NCBI RefSeq assembly: GCF_000720185.1
Contig: NZ_JOIY01000056.1
Location: 1-44,293 of the forward strand
From: Streptomyces sp. NRRL S-340
GTDB taxonomy: Bacteria; Actinomycetota; Actinomycetes; Streptomycetales; Streptomycetaceae
Direction of reading: 5' to 3'
Length of the DNA stretch: 44,293 nt
Numbering within the stretch: the stretch's first letter is position 1; every line of letters begins with the position of its first letter. The notes beneath the pieces were generated by a model. That model had not been told where the DNA came from. It searched no databases and saw nothing but the letters and a program-made list of their open reading frames with translations. A program made the position numbers and the translations under genes. Of the stretch, positions 8,813 to 16,178 are shown piece by piece.

Positions 8813-9472
8813 ATGGCGTCCATCACCCGGCCGCGCCGCGCCGGGCCCGGCAGCAGGCCCCCGGCCGCACGGCAGCTCACCGAGGCGCTGGAACGGCTCC
8901 TGCGGGCGGGACGGGTCTTCACCGAGATCAGCGTCCGGGAGATCATCGAGGAGGCCGGCGTCGCCCGCGCCACCTTCTACACGTGCTTCGGCGACAAGTC
9001 GGAGCTGCTGATCGCCCTGACCGACGGGCTGCGCCGGCGCCTGCTGGAGCTGGCCCGGGGCTGGGACCCGGCCGCAGGCGAGGACGGCGCGGAGCGGTTC
9101 GCGCGGTTCTTCCGCGACGTCATCGCGATCCACCGGGACCACTACGCGGTCCTGTCGGCGCTGCGGGAGCTGGCGGCGTACGACGCGGCCGTCAACGACT
9201 TCTACACCGCGGACCTGGAGGAGTTCGAACAGGCCGTGTACGACACGCTCGCCGGGCAGCAGCGGGCGCGGGCGACGACGCCCGGACTCGACCCCGCGGC
9301 GGCGAGCCGCGTCATCGTGTGGGGCGGCGCGCAGGCGATCGCCCACCACATCCGCGTGGACGACGGCGGCGGTGACGCCGCCTTCGCCCGCGAGCTGGGA
9401 CAGATCTGGTGGTACGGCGCCTACCGGCGCCCGCCACACACCGCACAGAAGGACGAGACACCTCATGAGTGA
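8813..9472 (+). CDS. TetR/AcrR family regulator
   Basis: DNA-binding repressor, 219 aa. The start ATG 8813 is preceded by GAGAGGAG at good spacing. The N-terminal helix-turn-helix is at about 33-62 (FTEISVREIIEEAGVARATFYTCFGDKSELL). The C-terminal ligand and dimer domain is helical, ending YRRPPHTAQKDETPHE. It is translated between the hydrolase and the SDR, and its stop overlaps the SDR start by 8 bases (9465-9472), so all three genes are coupled. It probably controls the promoter in front of 8059, where an inverted repeat is visible. The ligand cannot be predicted. Confidence 0.9.
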   Translation: MASITRPRRAGPGSRPPAARQLTEALERLLRAGRVFTEISVREIIEEAGVARATFYTCFGDKSELLIALTDGLRRRLLELARGWDPAAGEDGAERFARFFRDVIAIHRDHYAVLSALRELAAYDAAVNDFYTADLEEFEQAVYDTLAGQQRARATTPGLDPAAASRVIVWGGAQAIAHHIRVDDGGGDAAFARELGQIWWYGAYRRPPHTAQKDETPHE

Positions 9473-10244
9473 ACAGCCCCAGGGCCTGCCCGCCCGTCCG
9501 CTCGACGGCACGGTGGCGATCGTGACCGGCGGCGGACGGGGCATCGGAGCCGCCGTCGCCGCACTGCTGGCCCGCGCCGGAGCCCGGCTCGCGCTGGTCG
9601 GCCGTACCGAGGAGACCCTGGCGCGCACCGCCCGTGAACTCCCCTCGGAGACCGAGGTCGTGGTGGCGGACCTGAGTCTGCCGGAGGCCCCGGGACAGGT
9701 GATGGAGAGCGTCCTCGGCCGCTTCGGCCGGGTGGACGTCCTCGTCAACAACGCCGCCGCGGAGAACTTCACCGCCAGCCACGAACTGACGCCCGCCGAG
9801 GCCGACGGCCTGTGGGCGCTCAACGCCCGCACCCCGCTGCTGCTGGGCGGCCTGGCCGCCGCGCACATGGCCTCCCGCGGCGGCGGCAGCATCGTCAACG
9901 TCTCCTCCGACATCGGCAGCGTGCGCAGCATGCCGAACCAGAGCCTGTACGCGGCGACCAAGGGCGCCGTCGACGCCGTCACCCGCTCACTGGCCGCCGA
10001 ATGGGGCGGCAGGGGCGTACGGGTCAACGCCGTGCGCCCGGCGGTGACCGACACCGACATGTCGGCGGGCATCTTCGCCGACCCGGGCCTGGAGAAGGTC
10101 CTGACCGGTCAGTACGCGCTCGGCCGGATGGGGCGCCCGGACGACGTCGCCCAGGCCGTGCTCTTCTTCGCCTCGCCGGCGAGTTCCTTCGTCACCGGGC
10201 AGATCCTCAGCGTCGACGGCGGGTGGCTCGCCGCGCAGGTCTGA
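9465..10244 (+). CDS. Short-chain dehydrogenase/reductase (classical SDR)
   Basis: NAD(P)-dependent oxidoreductase, 259 aa. A Rossmann fold is evident with TGGGRGIG (cofactor loop), NNAA, the catalytic Ser in NVSSDIG, and the YxxxK pair in YAATK. The C-terminal VTGQILSVDGGW is typical of the FabG-like group. An Arg follows the second strand (VGRTEET), which favours NADPH over NADH (family rule). It overlaps the TetR gene by 8 bases and is third in the operon with the alpha/beta-hydrolase. A plausible task is oxidising or reducing an alcohol or ketone released by that hydrolase; the substrate is unknown. A terminator follows directly. Confidence 0.93.
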   Translation: MSEQPQGLPARPLDGTVAIVTGGGRGIGAAVAALLARAGARLALVGRTEETLARTARELPSETEVVVADLSLPEAPGQVMESVLGRFGRVDVLVNNAAAENFTASHELTPAEADGLWALNARTPLLLGGLAAAHMASRGGGSIVNVSSDIGSVRSMPNQSLYAATKGAVDAVTRSLAAEWGGRGVRVNAVRPAVTDTDMSAGIFADPGLEKVLTGQYALGRMGRPDDVAQAVLFFASPASSFVTGQILSVDGGWLAAQV

Positions 10245-10262
10245 GCAGCCGCAGCCGTCTGA

Positions 10263-10297
10263 GGGCCGGCACCCGGCCAGTGGCAGGGTGCCGGCCC
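10263..10297. terminator. Bidirectional hairpin between convergent SDR genes
   Basis: A perfect 12-bp stem (10263-10274 with 10286-10297) has an 11-base loop. It lies 18 bp after the + strand SDR and about 100 bp beyond the end of the opposing SDR at 10395, so it can serve both transcripts. Confidence 0.8.
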
Positions 10298-10394
10298 TTG
10301 CGCGTCCGGTGAGCGAACCGGCGACGCGAGGGGGGGCGACGCCTGCGCTGGGTGATCGGCGGCACCTCTCGTGGGAGACGCCGGAGAGGCGGCG

Positions 10395-11321
10395 TCAGAG
10401 GATGTGCGGGGCCTTGGTGCCCTGGGAGAGGACGGTCCGCGGAAGCAGGTCGGCGAGTTCGCCGAACGACCACGGGCCGTCGTGCTCGTCACGGAAGACC
10501 GTCCGTGTCTCGACCGGGTGGCTGTAGAGCCCGACCTTGCCCCCGCCGGCGCGGAAGACGCAACCGGTCACCTCGGCGGCGGCGTCGGAGGCCAGGTAGA
10601 CGACGATCGGCGCGACCATACCGGCGTCGGCCCGTGCCTCCTTCGCCTTCATCCGGCGCTCGCTCACCGCGCCGGCGGCCACGAGCGCGGCATCCCGCTG
10701 CTGGGCGTCCCGCGTCATCCGGGTCAGGGCGAACGGGGCGATGGCGTTGACGGTGATGCCGTCGTCGTCGAGCTCCCACGCCAGTTCGTAGGTGAGGCTG
10801 ACGACGCCTCCCTTCGACGCGGCGTACTCGGGGTTGCCGATCGGCGCCGCCCACTGGTTGGAACAGGTGTTGATGACGCGTCCACCGCCGTGCTCCCGCA
10901 TCACGGGGACCGCGGCGCGGCACATCGCGAACGTGCCCTTGAGGTTGACGTCGACGGTCAGGTCGAAGTCCTCCTCCGTCACCTCCTCGATCTTGTGCTG
11001 CCGGACGATGCCGGCGTTGTTCACCAGGACGTCCAGGCGGCCGAAGTGTTCGACGGCGGTGGCGACCACCCGGGCCGCGCCCTCCCAGTCCGCCACCGAC
11101 TCGTAGCAGGCCACGGCCTCGCCGCCCTGGGAGCGGATGTGCCCGACGACCTCGTCGGCGGGACCCGGGGAGGCTCCCTGTCCGTCGGCGCCGTTGCCGA
11201 CGTCGTTGACGACGACCTTCGCGCCGGCGGCCGCCAGCGCGACGGCCTCGCCGCGGCCGATGCCCCGGCCGGCGCCGGTCACGATGGCCACCCGGCCGTC
11301 GAGCGGTCGTTGATCCGTCAT
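10395..11321 (-). CDS. SDR oxidoreductase, MFE-2/3-hydroxyacyl-CoA dehydrogenase-like
   Basis: Cytoplasmic SDR of 308 aa, longer than the classical 250. The cofactor loop is TGAGRGIGRGEA, followed by VVVNDVGNGADGQG. This acidic, extended beta-2 region is typical of the SDR domain of multifunctional enzyme type 2 and suggests NAD use. NNAG, the Ser in INTCSNQ and YAASK are present. The last 40 residues (SHPVETRTVFRDEHDGPWSFGELADLLPR) match the tail common in this subfamily. Start ATG 11321. It is transcribed away from the PEP-mutase-like gene at 11740, and the shared gap holds a palindromic operator (11625-11644). A role in side-chain or ring degradation of acyl-CoA intermediates is plausible but inferred. 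Confidence 0.92.
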   Translation of the reverse strand: MTDQRPLDGRVAIVTGAGRGIGRGEAVALAAAGAKVVVNDVGNGADGQGASPGPADEVVGHIRSQGGEAVACYESVADWEGAARVVATAVEHFGRLDVLVNNAGIVRQHKIEEVTEEDFDLTVDVNLKGTFAMCRAAVPVMREHGGGRVINTCSNQWAAPIGNPEYAASKGGVVSLTYELAWELDDDGITVNAIAPFALTRMTRDAQQRDAALVAAGAVSERRMKAKEARADAGMVAPIVVYLASDAAAEVTGCVFRAGGGKVGLYSHPVETRTVFRDEHDGPWSFGELADLLPRTVLSQGTKAPHIL

Positions 11322-11624
11322 GGCTTGCTCCTCGCAGAGATGGTGGGGCGCGAGACTTCCGAGGTCTTCGGCCCGTGGCGTTCGCGGTGCACCGCCACCG
11401 CCTGCCTGGACCGGGAGCTGGTGGTGCCGCGGCGTGCTGCGGGCCTCGCTCGCGGATGCCGCCGGTCGGTGCCCCCGACGGGGCCGGCTCCCACGGCGTG
11501 AGGCCTCCAGCGGGCCGGTCGGCGTCCTTACGGGCCCAGCGGTGAGGTCATCGACATCCGTGTCGAGGGCCTCGATGGGACGGAACGCTCTTCCTGGCCA
11601 CGAGTGTAGTCAAACCCGCGAGAC

Positions 11625-11644
11625 AAGTCTACAGTTGTATACAT
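11625..11644. promoter_or_regulatory. Operator, imperfect palindrome (copy 1)
   Basis: AAGTCTAC, 4 bases, GTATACAT. The half sites GTCTAC/GTATAC pair in 5 of 6 positions. The same 8-4-8 layout recurs at 15096-15115. TATACA (11638-11643) could be the -10 of the + strand gene at 11740. The rest of the gap 11322-11739 holds no gene that I can support. Confidence 0.65.
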
Positions 11645-11739
11645 GTGAAGCGGGTGCCTGACCGAAGGAGAACCCGGCCGGGAACCGCCGGGTCCCCGGC
11701 CCGGGCGGACAGGACGCGGGAAGAGAACGGGAGAGAAGA

Positions 11740-12603
11740 ATGAACGACTTGGCACGTGCGGAGTTCAGACGACGGGTGGAGACCGGGGGGCCGCTGATGA
11801 TCCCGCACTGTCCGGACGCCCTGACCGCGCGCCTGTGTGAACAGCTCGGCTTCGACGGGGGATACCTCGGTGGCGGTGGCCTCGGCCTGTCGCTCGCGAT
11901 CTCCGAGGCACTCCTCTCGGTCACGGAACTCGCCCGGGCGGCGGCCGCGATCCGCAGACGTTCCGCCCTGCCCCTCGTCGTGGACGGCGGAGTGGGCTTC
12001 GGCGACGCCGTGCACACGACCCGCATGGTGTGGGAGCTGGAGGCCGCGGGTGTCCACGCCATCGAGCTGGAGGACCAGGTCGCTCCCAAGCGGGCCAGCC
12101 ACCACCGCCACGTGGAGCACCTGGTCCCGTTGGAGGAGATGACGGGCAAACTGCGTGCCGCGGTGGCGGCCCGGCGCGACCCGGACCTGCTGCTCATCGC
12201 CCGTACCGGGGCGGTGCGGAACGAGAGTTTCGACGCGGCCGTCGAGCGCTGCGAGGCGTACTTCTCCGCCGGCGCCGACGCCGTCATGCTCCTGCCGGAG
12301 ACCGACGGGCAGCGGGCCGCCGCGCCCCGCCTGCTGTCCGGTCCGGTGGCTCTTCTGACCTCCTTCGACCTCCACACGCCCGAGGAGTGGGCCGAGCTCG
12401 GGTACGCGATGGTCATCGATCCCGTCACCGGACAGGCGGCCGCCTTCACCGCGTTGCGCGAGGCCTACGAGGCGCAGCGCGCGGGACTGCCGAGCCCCCG
12501 CCCGGCGGCCGAGTCCTTCGCCGTCTACGAGGGGTTGCAGCAACTCGCCGGTTTCGAGGAGCTGTACGACATCGAGCGGGCCACCACCGAGCCCGGCACC
12601 TGA
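11740..12603 (+). CDS. PEP mutase / isocitrate lyase superfamily protein with altered active site
   Basis: 287-aa TIM-barrel protein. ATG 11740 is preceded by a purine-rich GGAGAGAAGA. Family marks are the barrel strands (GPLMIPHCPDALTARLCEQLGFDG), the second-strand region (PLVVDGGVGFGDA), and ELEDQVAPKRASHH at 109-122. Members cleave or form C-C or C-P bonds in oxaloacetate-like acids using Mg. Here the usual DxDxGYG metal motif reads DGGVGFGD (Asp82 kept, second Asp replaced by Gly84) and the KKCGH-type gating motif reads KRASH, so the catalytic Cys is absent. It is therefore unlikely to be a standard isocitrate or methylisocitrate lyase; a hydrolase or decarboxylase-like activity is possible. 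It shares an operator with the SDR at 15177. Confidence 0.85.
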   Translation: MNDLARAEFRRRVETGGPLMIPHCPDALTARLCEQLGFDGGYLGGGGLGLSLAISEALLSVTELARAAAAIRRRSALPLVVDGGVGFGDAVHTTRMVWELEAAGVHAIELEDQVAPKRASHHRHVEHLVPLEEMTGKLRAAVAARRDPDLLLIARTGAVRNESFDAAVERCEAYFSAGADAVMLLPETDGQRAAAPRLLSGPVALLTSFDLHTPEEWAELGYAMVIDPVTGQAAAFTALREAYEAQRAGLPSPRPAAESFAVYEGLQQLAGFEELYDIERATTEPGT

Positions 12604-12753
12604 GCGGTACGGAGGCACGGCGCCTCCGGCGGCGGCCGGCGGACCCCTCCGGTCGCGTGCACGCACACCTTCCGAGGCCCGGAGTGAGCCTCCCGCGTTC
12701 ACGGCGCCGCTCGGACGTCCCCGAAGCCTGCCATGTCCATGGGGGAGTTGGCG

Positions 12754-13260
12754 TCAGGGCCTGTGACGGGTCTCGCCCGCCGCGCTCCCGGGGTCACGGC
12801 GGGGCGACGGCCCGGTGTCGGAGTCGGCCAGCCGCTCCAGCATCCGCACGAGAGCGGTGAGGTCCGAGCGCTCATCCCGGGTGAGGGCCACCTCGATGGC
12901 GGAGGCGAGCCAGCTCTCGCGGGCCCGGAGCCAGCGGTCCGCCTCCTCCCGGCCCCGCCGTGTCGCCGAGAAGAGCACCCGTCGGCCGTCAGTGGGATCC
13001 GGAGCGCGTGTGACCAGGCCGTTCTTCTCCAGCGCGGCCAGGGTCTGAGCCATCGACTGAGGCTTCATGTATTCGGCCGCCGCGAGATCGCTCGTGGTCG
13101 CGGGCGGCCCGGTCACCACGCGGTACAGCGCGGCGAGCTGGCTGCGGCTCCAGGGGCCCGTGTTCATACCCGTCTCCGAGCGGATACGGGCACGCAGCCG
13201 ATCCATGGAGCGCACGAGCTGCAGCGCCAGATCTGATGTCAGGGGTTCTTCGGCTTCCAC
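12754..13260 (-). CDS. MarR family regulator, divergent from an MFS pump
   Basis: Winged-helix regulator, 168 aa if started at GTG 13260 (VEAEEPLTSDLALQ). The frame stays open further upstream, but that part runs through the promoter and operator. A -10-like TATGGT lies 6 bases before the GTG and no SD is seen, so a leaderless mRNA is likely. The winged helix spans about 50-115: PATTSDLAAAEYMKPQSMAQTLAALEKNGLVTR, then the wing DPTDGRRVLFSATRRG. It is divergent from the MFS gene at 13432. Two related CAGGTT palindromes flank the two promoters, the classical layout of a drug-responsive MarR controlling itself and an exporter. Confidence 0.88.
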   Translation of the reverse strand: MEAEEPLTSDLALQLVRSMDRLRARIRSETGMNTGPWSRSQLAALYRVVTGPPATTSDLAAAEYMKPQSMAQTLAALEKNGLVTRAPDPTDGRRVLFSATRRGREEADRWLRARESWLASAIEVALTRDERSDLTALVRMLERLADSDTGPSPRRDPGSAAGETRHRP

Positions 13261-13266
13261 CCGAAA

Positions 13267-13283
13267 ACCATACAGGTTACCTG
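13267..13283 (-). promoter_or_regulatory. -10 box and operator of the marR-type gene
   Basis: On the minus strand TATGGT (13272-13267) lies 6 bases before GTG 13260. It abuts the palindrome CAGGT-T-ACCTG (13273-13283), which shares its half site with the operator in front of the MFS gene. Confidence 0.6.
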
Positions 13284-13396
13284 AAGGACTCGGCGGCAGG
13301 GCAGGCGTGAGAGCCGTGTTTTCCGGCGACGACCGCCTTGGGGCGCCCGCCCGTTCGCCCAGCGGTGACACACCTCACCTCCACTCAAAGTGTTAA

Positions 13397-13424
13397 GGCA
13401 ACCTGTTCAGGTTGCCTGTACAGT
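13397..13424 (+). promoter_or_regulatory. Perfect operator palindrome plus -10 box of the MFS gene
   Basis: GGCAACCTG-TT-CAGGTTGCC (13397-13416) is a perfect 9-2-9 inverted repeat. TACAGT (13419-13424) follows at once and ends 7 bases before ATG 13432. The operator therefore fills the -35/-10 spacer, and the transcript would be leaderless. Confidence 0.75.
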
Positions 13425-13431
13425 TTTCGTC

Positions 13432-14862
13432 ATGGAACAGCGCGAAGCAACGACGGGCCGCGATGCGGCCGGAAGAGCGGAGGGGTGGCGGGGCCGAGCC
13501 GGGGAAGCCGCGTCTCCCGGCTGGCGGTTCACCGTCCCCCTCATGCTCGGTTCGTCCCTCAACCCGATCAACAGCTCGATCATCGCCACGACGCTGATCG
13601 CCATCGGGCACACCTTCCACGCCGGGGCGGCGTCCACCATCTGGCTGGTGTCGACCCTCTACCTGGCCAGCGCGATCGGCCAGCCCACCATGGGGCGCCT
13701 GGCTCAGCGCCTCGGCCCGCGCCGCGTCTTCGTGACGGGCCTGATCCTGGTCGGCATCGGCGGCGCGCTGGGCACCGTGGCGGCGAACCTGCCGACCCTG
13801 ATCGCCGCCCGCGTCGTCATCGGCGTGGGCACATCGGCCGGCTACCCCACGGCGATGGTCATCGTGCGGCGGTGGGCCGCCGAGCACGAATCGGCGCAGA
13901 CCGGCGGAACCCTCGGCGCGCTGGCCGTCGCGGCCCAGGTCACCTCGGCCCTGGGACTTCCGCTCGGCGGCCTGCTGGCGGCGGCCGCCGGCTGGCGCGT
14001 CACCTTCCTCGTCAACGTCCCGCTGGTCGTGATCGGCGTGGTGATGACCCTCCTCTGGGTGCCCCGCGACCCGCCCCGCGCCGAGCGGGCCGCACAGGGC
14101 GTGCCCGGGAGCCGCCTGGACGCCCCCGGCATGATCCTCTTCGCCGGCACCATCGCGTCCCTGCTGTTCTTCCTGAACGACCTGCACCACCCGCGGTGGT
14201 GGCTCTGCACGCTCCTGGTGGTCCTGCTCGTCGCCCTGGTGCTGTGGGAGCGCAGGACGGCCGATCCGTTCGTCGATGTGCGGATGCTCGCCAGGAACAA
14301 GGCGCTCAGCGCCACCTACCTGCGTGTCTGCCTCACCTTCCTGCTCAACTACTGCATCCTGTACGGCCTCACCCAGTGGCTCCAGGAGACGCGGGGTCTG
14401 TCCGCGATCGGCGTGGGCCTGCTGATCCTCCCGATGTCCGTGTTCGCCGCGCTGGTCTCCGTCCCCTTCGCCCGCCGCGACCTGGTCCGTCCCGCCCTGT
14501 ACTGCACCGCCGTCGCGGCGGTCGTCGGTCCGGCCGGACTGCTCCTGTTCACCTCGACCACCCCGGTCTGGGCCCTGGTCCTGGTCACCCTGGTGTTCGG
14601 GGTTGTCTCGGGCCTCGGAGTGATCGGGAACCAGGCCGCGCTGTACCGGCAGGCACCCGCCGAAGCGGTGGGTGTCGCGGCCGGGCTCATGCGCACCTTC
14701 ACCTACCTGGGCGCCGTCCTGTCCTCCAGCCTGATCAGCCTGTCCTACGGCGACCGGGCGACGGACAGCGGCCTGCACACCATCATCTTCGCCCTGCTCG
14801 GCCTCGGTGTCCTGCTGCTGGTGATCACTCCGTCGGGCGCCCGGAACCTGAAGGCGTCCTGA
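13432..14862 (+). CDS. MFS transporter, DHA2-like drug efflux
   Basis: Inner-membrane proton-driven exporter, 476 aa, with an estimated 12-14 membrane helices. The first is FTVPLMLGSSLNPINSSIIATTLIAIG. Motif A appears as GRLAQRLGPRRVFVTG after helix 2, and motif C-like glycines in helix 5 (ALGLPLGGLLAAAAGWRVTFLVNVP). The N-terminal 35 residues are polar and cytoplasmic. Start ATG 13432 has no SD, and the -10 box ends 7 bases before it, so leaderless translation is likely. Control by the divergent MarR through the perfect palindrome in the spacer is strongly suggested. Substrates are probably lipophilic drugs or metabolites. Confidence 0.92.
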   Translation: MEQREATTGRDAAGRAEGWRGRAGEAASPGWRFTVPLMLGSSLNPINSSIIATTLIAIGHTFHAGAASTIWLVSTLYLASAIGQPTMGRLAQRLGPRRVFVTGLILVGIGGALGTVAANLPTLIAARVVIGVGTSAGYPTAMVIVRRWAAEHESAQTGGTLGALAVAAQVTSALGLPLGGLLAAAAGWRVTFLVNVPLVVIGVVMTLLWVPRDPPRAERAAQGVPGSRLDAPGMILFAGTIASLLFFLNDLHHPRWWLCTLLVVLLVALVLWERRTADPFVDVRMLARNKALSATYLRVCLTFLLNYCILYGLTQWLQETRGLSAIGVGLLILPMSVFAALVSVPFARRDLVRPALYCTAVAAVVGPAGLLLFTSTTPVWALVLVTLVFGVVSGLGVIGNQAALYRQAPAEAVGVAAGLMRTFTYLGAVLSSSLISLSYGDRATDSGLHTIIFALLGLGVLLLVITPSGARNLKAS

Positions 14863-15095
14863 CCGCCCCGCGCACGCCGGCGGGCCTTCCCGGCGACGCG
14901 CTCCCGCCGATCGCCGGCAAAGCCTTCGGCTCGGGGCCGCTTCGACATACATGTTCGTCCGACGGGCGGTCGTCCACCTCGCCGGCCCACTCGCGGGCTG
15001 GATCAGCCGCACCGCTCCGCGCGTGGAACGGCGGAACCGTCCGCTCGGTGAACTGATGAGCCCGCCACCACGTGCGGCACCGTCGGCCGGTTCAA

Positions 15096-15115
15096 AAGTC
15101 TACTGGTGTATACTT
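15096..15115. promoter_or_regulatory. Operator, imperfect palindrome (copy 2)
   Basis: AAGTCTAC, 4 bases, GTATACTT; the arms pair in 7 of 8 positions. It has the same spacing as the copy at 11625-11644. TATACT (15109-15114) is a good -10 for the SDR gene, so the operator covers the promoter. The gap 14863-15176 holds no other feature that I can support. Confidence 0.72.
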
Positions 15116-15176
15116 GATGCATCGGAACACTTACCCGGTCGGCACAAGACCGGGGAGCAAAGAGAAAGACGTGGAC

Positions 15177-15977
15177 ATGAACCTCAATCTGACCGGAAAG
15201 CGCGCGCTCGTCACCGGTTCGAGTCTCGGTCTCGGCGAGGCCACCGCGAAGCTGCTGGCGGCCGAGGGCGCCGCGCTCGTGATCCACGGCCGGGACAAGG
15301 AGCGGACGGAACGCGTCGCCCGGGAGATCCGCGAGGCCGGTGGCACCGCCACCACGGTCCTGGGCGACCTGGCCGACGACGCCGGCGCCGCCGAGGTGGC
15401 CCGTGACGCCCTCGCCGGCGGCCCGGTCGACATCCTCGTGAACAACGCCGGCTTCTACCGGCACCTGTCCTGGGCCGAGGCCACTCCCGATGAGTGGCGT
15501 GACACCTACAACGTCAACGTCGTCTCCGGCGTGCGGATGATCCAGCACCTCGTCCCGGCGATGCGCGAGCGGGGCTGGGGCCGGGTCGTCACCATCGGCG
15601 GCGGCCTCGCCTCCCAGCCGATGAACACCCACCCCCAGTACAACGCCACCCTGGCCGCCCGGCACAACCTCGCCGTCTCCCTGGCCCGCGACCTGAAGGG
15701 AACGGGCGTCACCTCCAACGTCGTCTCTCCCGGCGCCATCCTCGTCGAGGCCACCAAGGAGCTGGTCACTCACATCGGCCCGGCCCGCGGCTGGGGCGAC
15801 ACCTGGGAAGAGATCCGGCCCAACGCCGTCGAAGCCCTGATCCCCAACGACCAGGAACGCTTCGGCGAGCCCGACGAGATCGCCGCGGCCGTCGCCTACC
15901 TGTGCAGCGACTACGCCCAGTACGTCAGCGGCGCGACCATCCGCGTCGACGGCGGACTCATCCGCTCCGCCTTCTGA
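15177..15977 (+). CDS. Atypical SDR lacking the catalytic Ser and Lys
   Basis: 266-aa Rossmann-fold protein of the SDR family. Start ATG 15177 follows AAAGAGAAAGA; GTG 15171 in frame is an alternative. The cofactor loop TGSSLGLGEA and NNAG are intact and the C-terminus (VSGATIRVDGGLIRSAF) is normal. The active site is not: YxxxK reads Tyr155-NAT-Leu159, and the Ser expected near 142 is in a Gly run (TIGGGLAS; Ser146 is nearest). Binding without standard hydride transfer, or chemistry with a different proton relay, must be considered. The promoter carries the operator shared with the PEP-mutase-fold gene. The convergent TetR gene (16172-16780) is a candidate regulator. Confidence 0.9.
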   Translation: MNLNLTGKRALVTGSSLGLGEATAKLLAAEGAALVIHGRDKERTERVAREIREAGGTATTVLGDLADDAGAAEVARDALAGGPVDILVNNAGFYRHLSWAEATPDEWRDTYNVNVVSGVRMIQHLVPAMRERGWGRVVTIGGGLASQPMNTHPQYNATLAARHNLAVSLARDLKGTGVTSNVVSPGAILVEATKELVTHIGPARGWGDTWEEIRPNAVEALIPNDQERFGEPDEIAAAVAYLCSDYAQYVSGATIRVDGGLIRSAF

Positions 15978-15986
15978 GCCCCCGCG

Positions 15987-16046
15987 GGCGGACGGACGTG
16001 GCGGTGCGAGTACCGGAAGGTACTCGCACCGCCACGTCCGTCCGCC
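15987..16046. terminator. 28-bp perfect hairpin with GGAA tetraloop
   Basis: 15987-16014 pairs without mismatch with 16019-16046 around GGAA, a GNRA-type loop. It lies 10 bp after the SDR stop and faces the convergent TetR gene. It is an unusually long bidirectional terminator, and the repeat element remnant begins directly at its right arm. Confidence 0.88.
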
Positions 16047-16178
16047 GAAACGGGCTCCGGTGCGTGCGATCGCAAGGCGCCGGAAGGTCTTCGTGGCGGA
16101 GCTGCCAGGACCTTCCGGCAACGCGGCGAGGGCGCGTGCCGGGCGCCGCCCGCCGGGGCCCCCTTCTGTCCTCAGCTC
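16047..16178 (+). mobile_element. MITE-like repeat, copy A (degenerate, left end lost)
   Basis: From about 16056 it aligns with copy B (GTGCGTGCGATCGCAAGG shared), including the internal hairpin GCCGGAAGG...CCTTCCGGC. The right terminus is eroded (CTTCTGTCCTCAGCTC instead of TTTTGTTCGCAGCTC), and the left terminus is missing where it meets the 28-bp hairpin. Its right arm is closest to copy D. The flank after the end is TGA (16179-16181), but no left duplication remains to compare. Confidence 0.75.

Noticed and set aside
15072..15176. Upstream start for the SDR at 15177
   Set aside because: It would place the promoter and operator inside the coding sequence; the added residues are not SDR-like.
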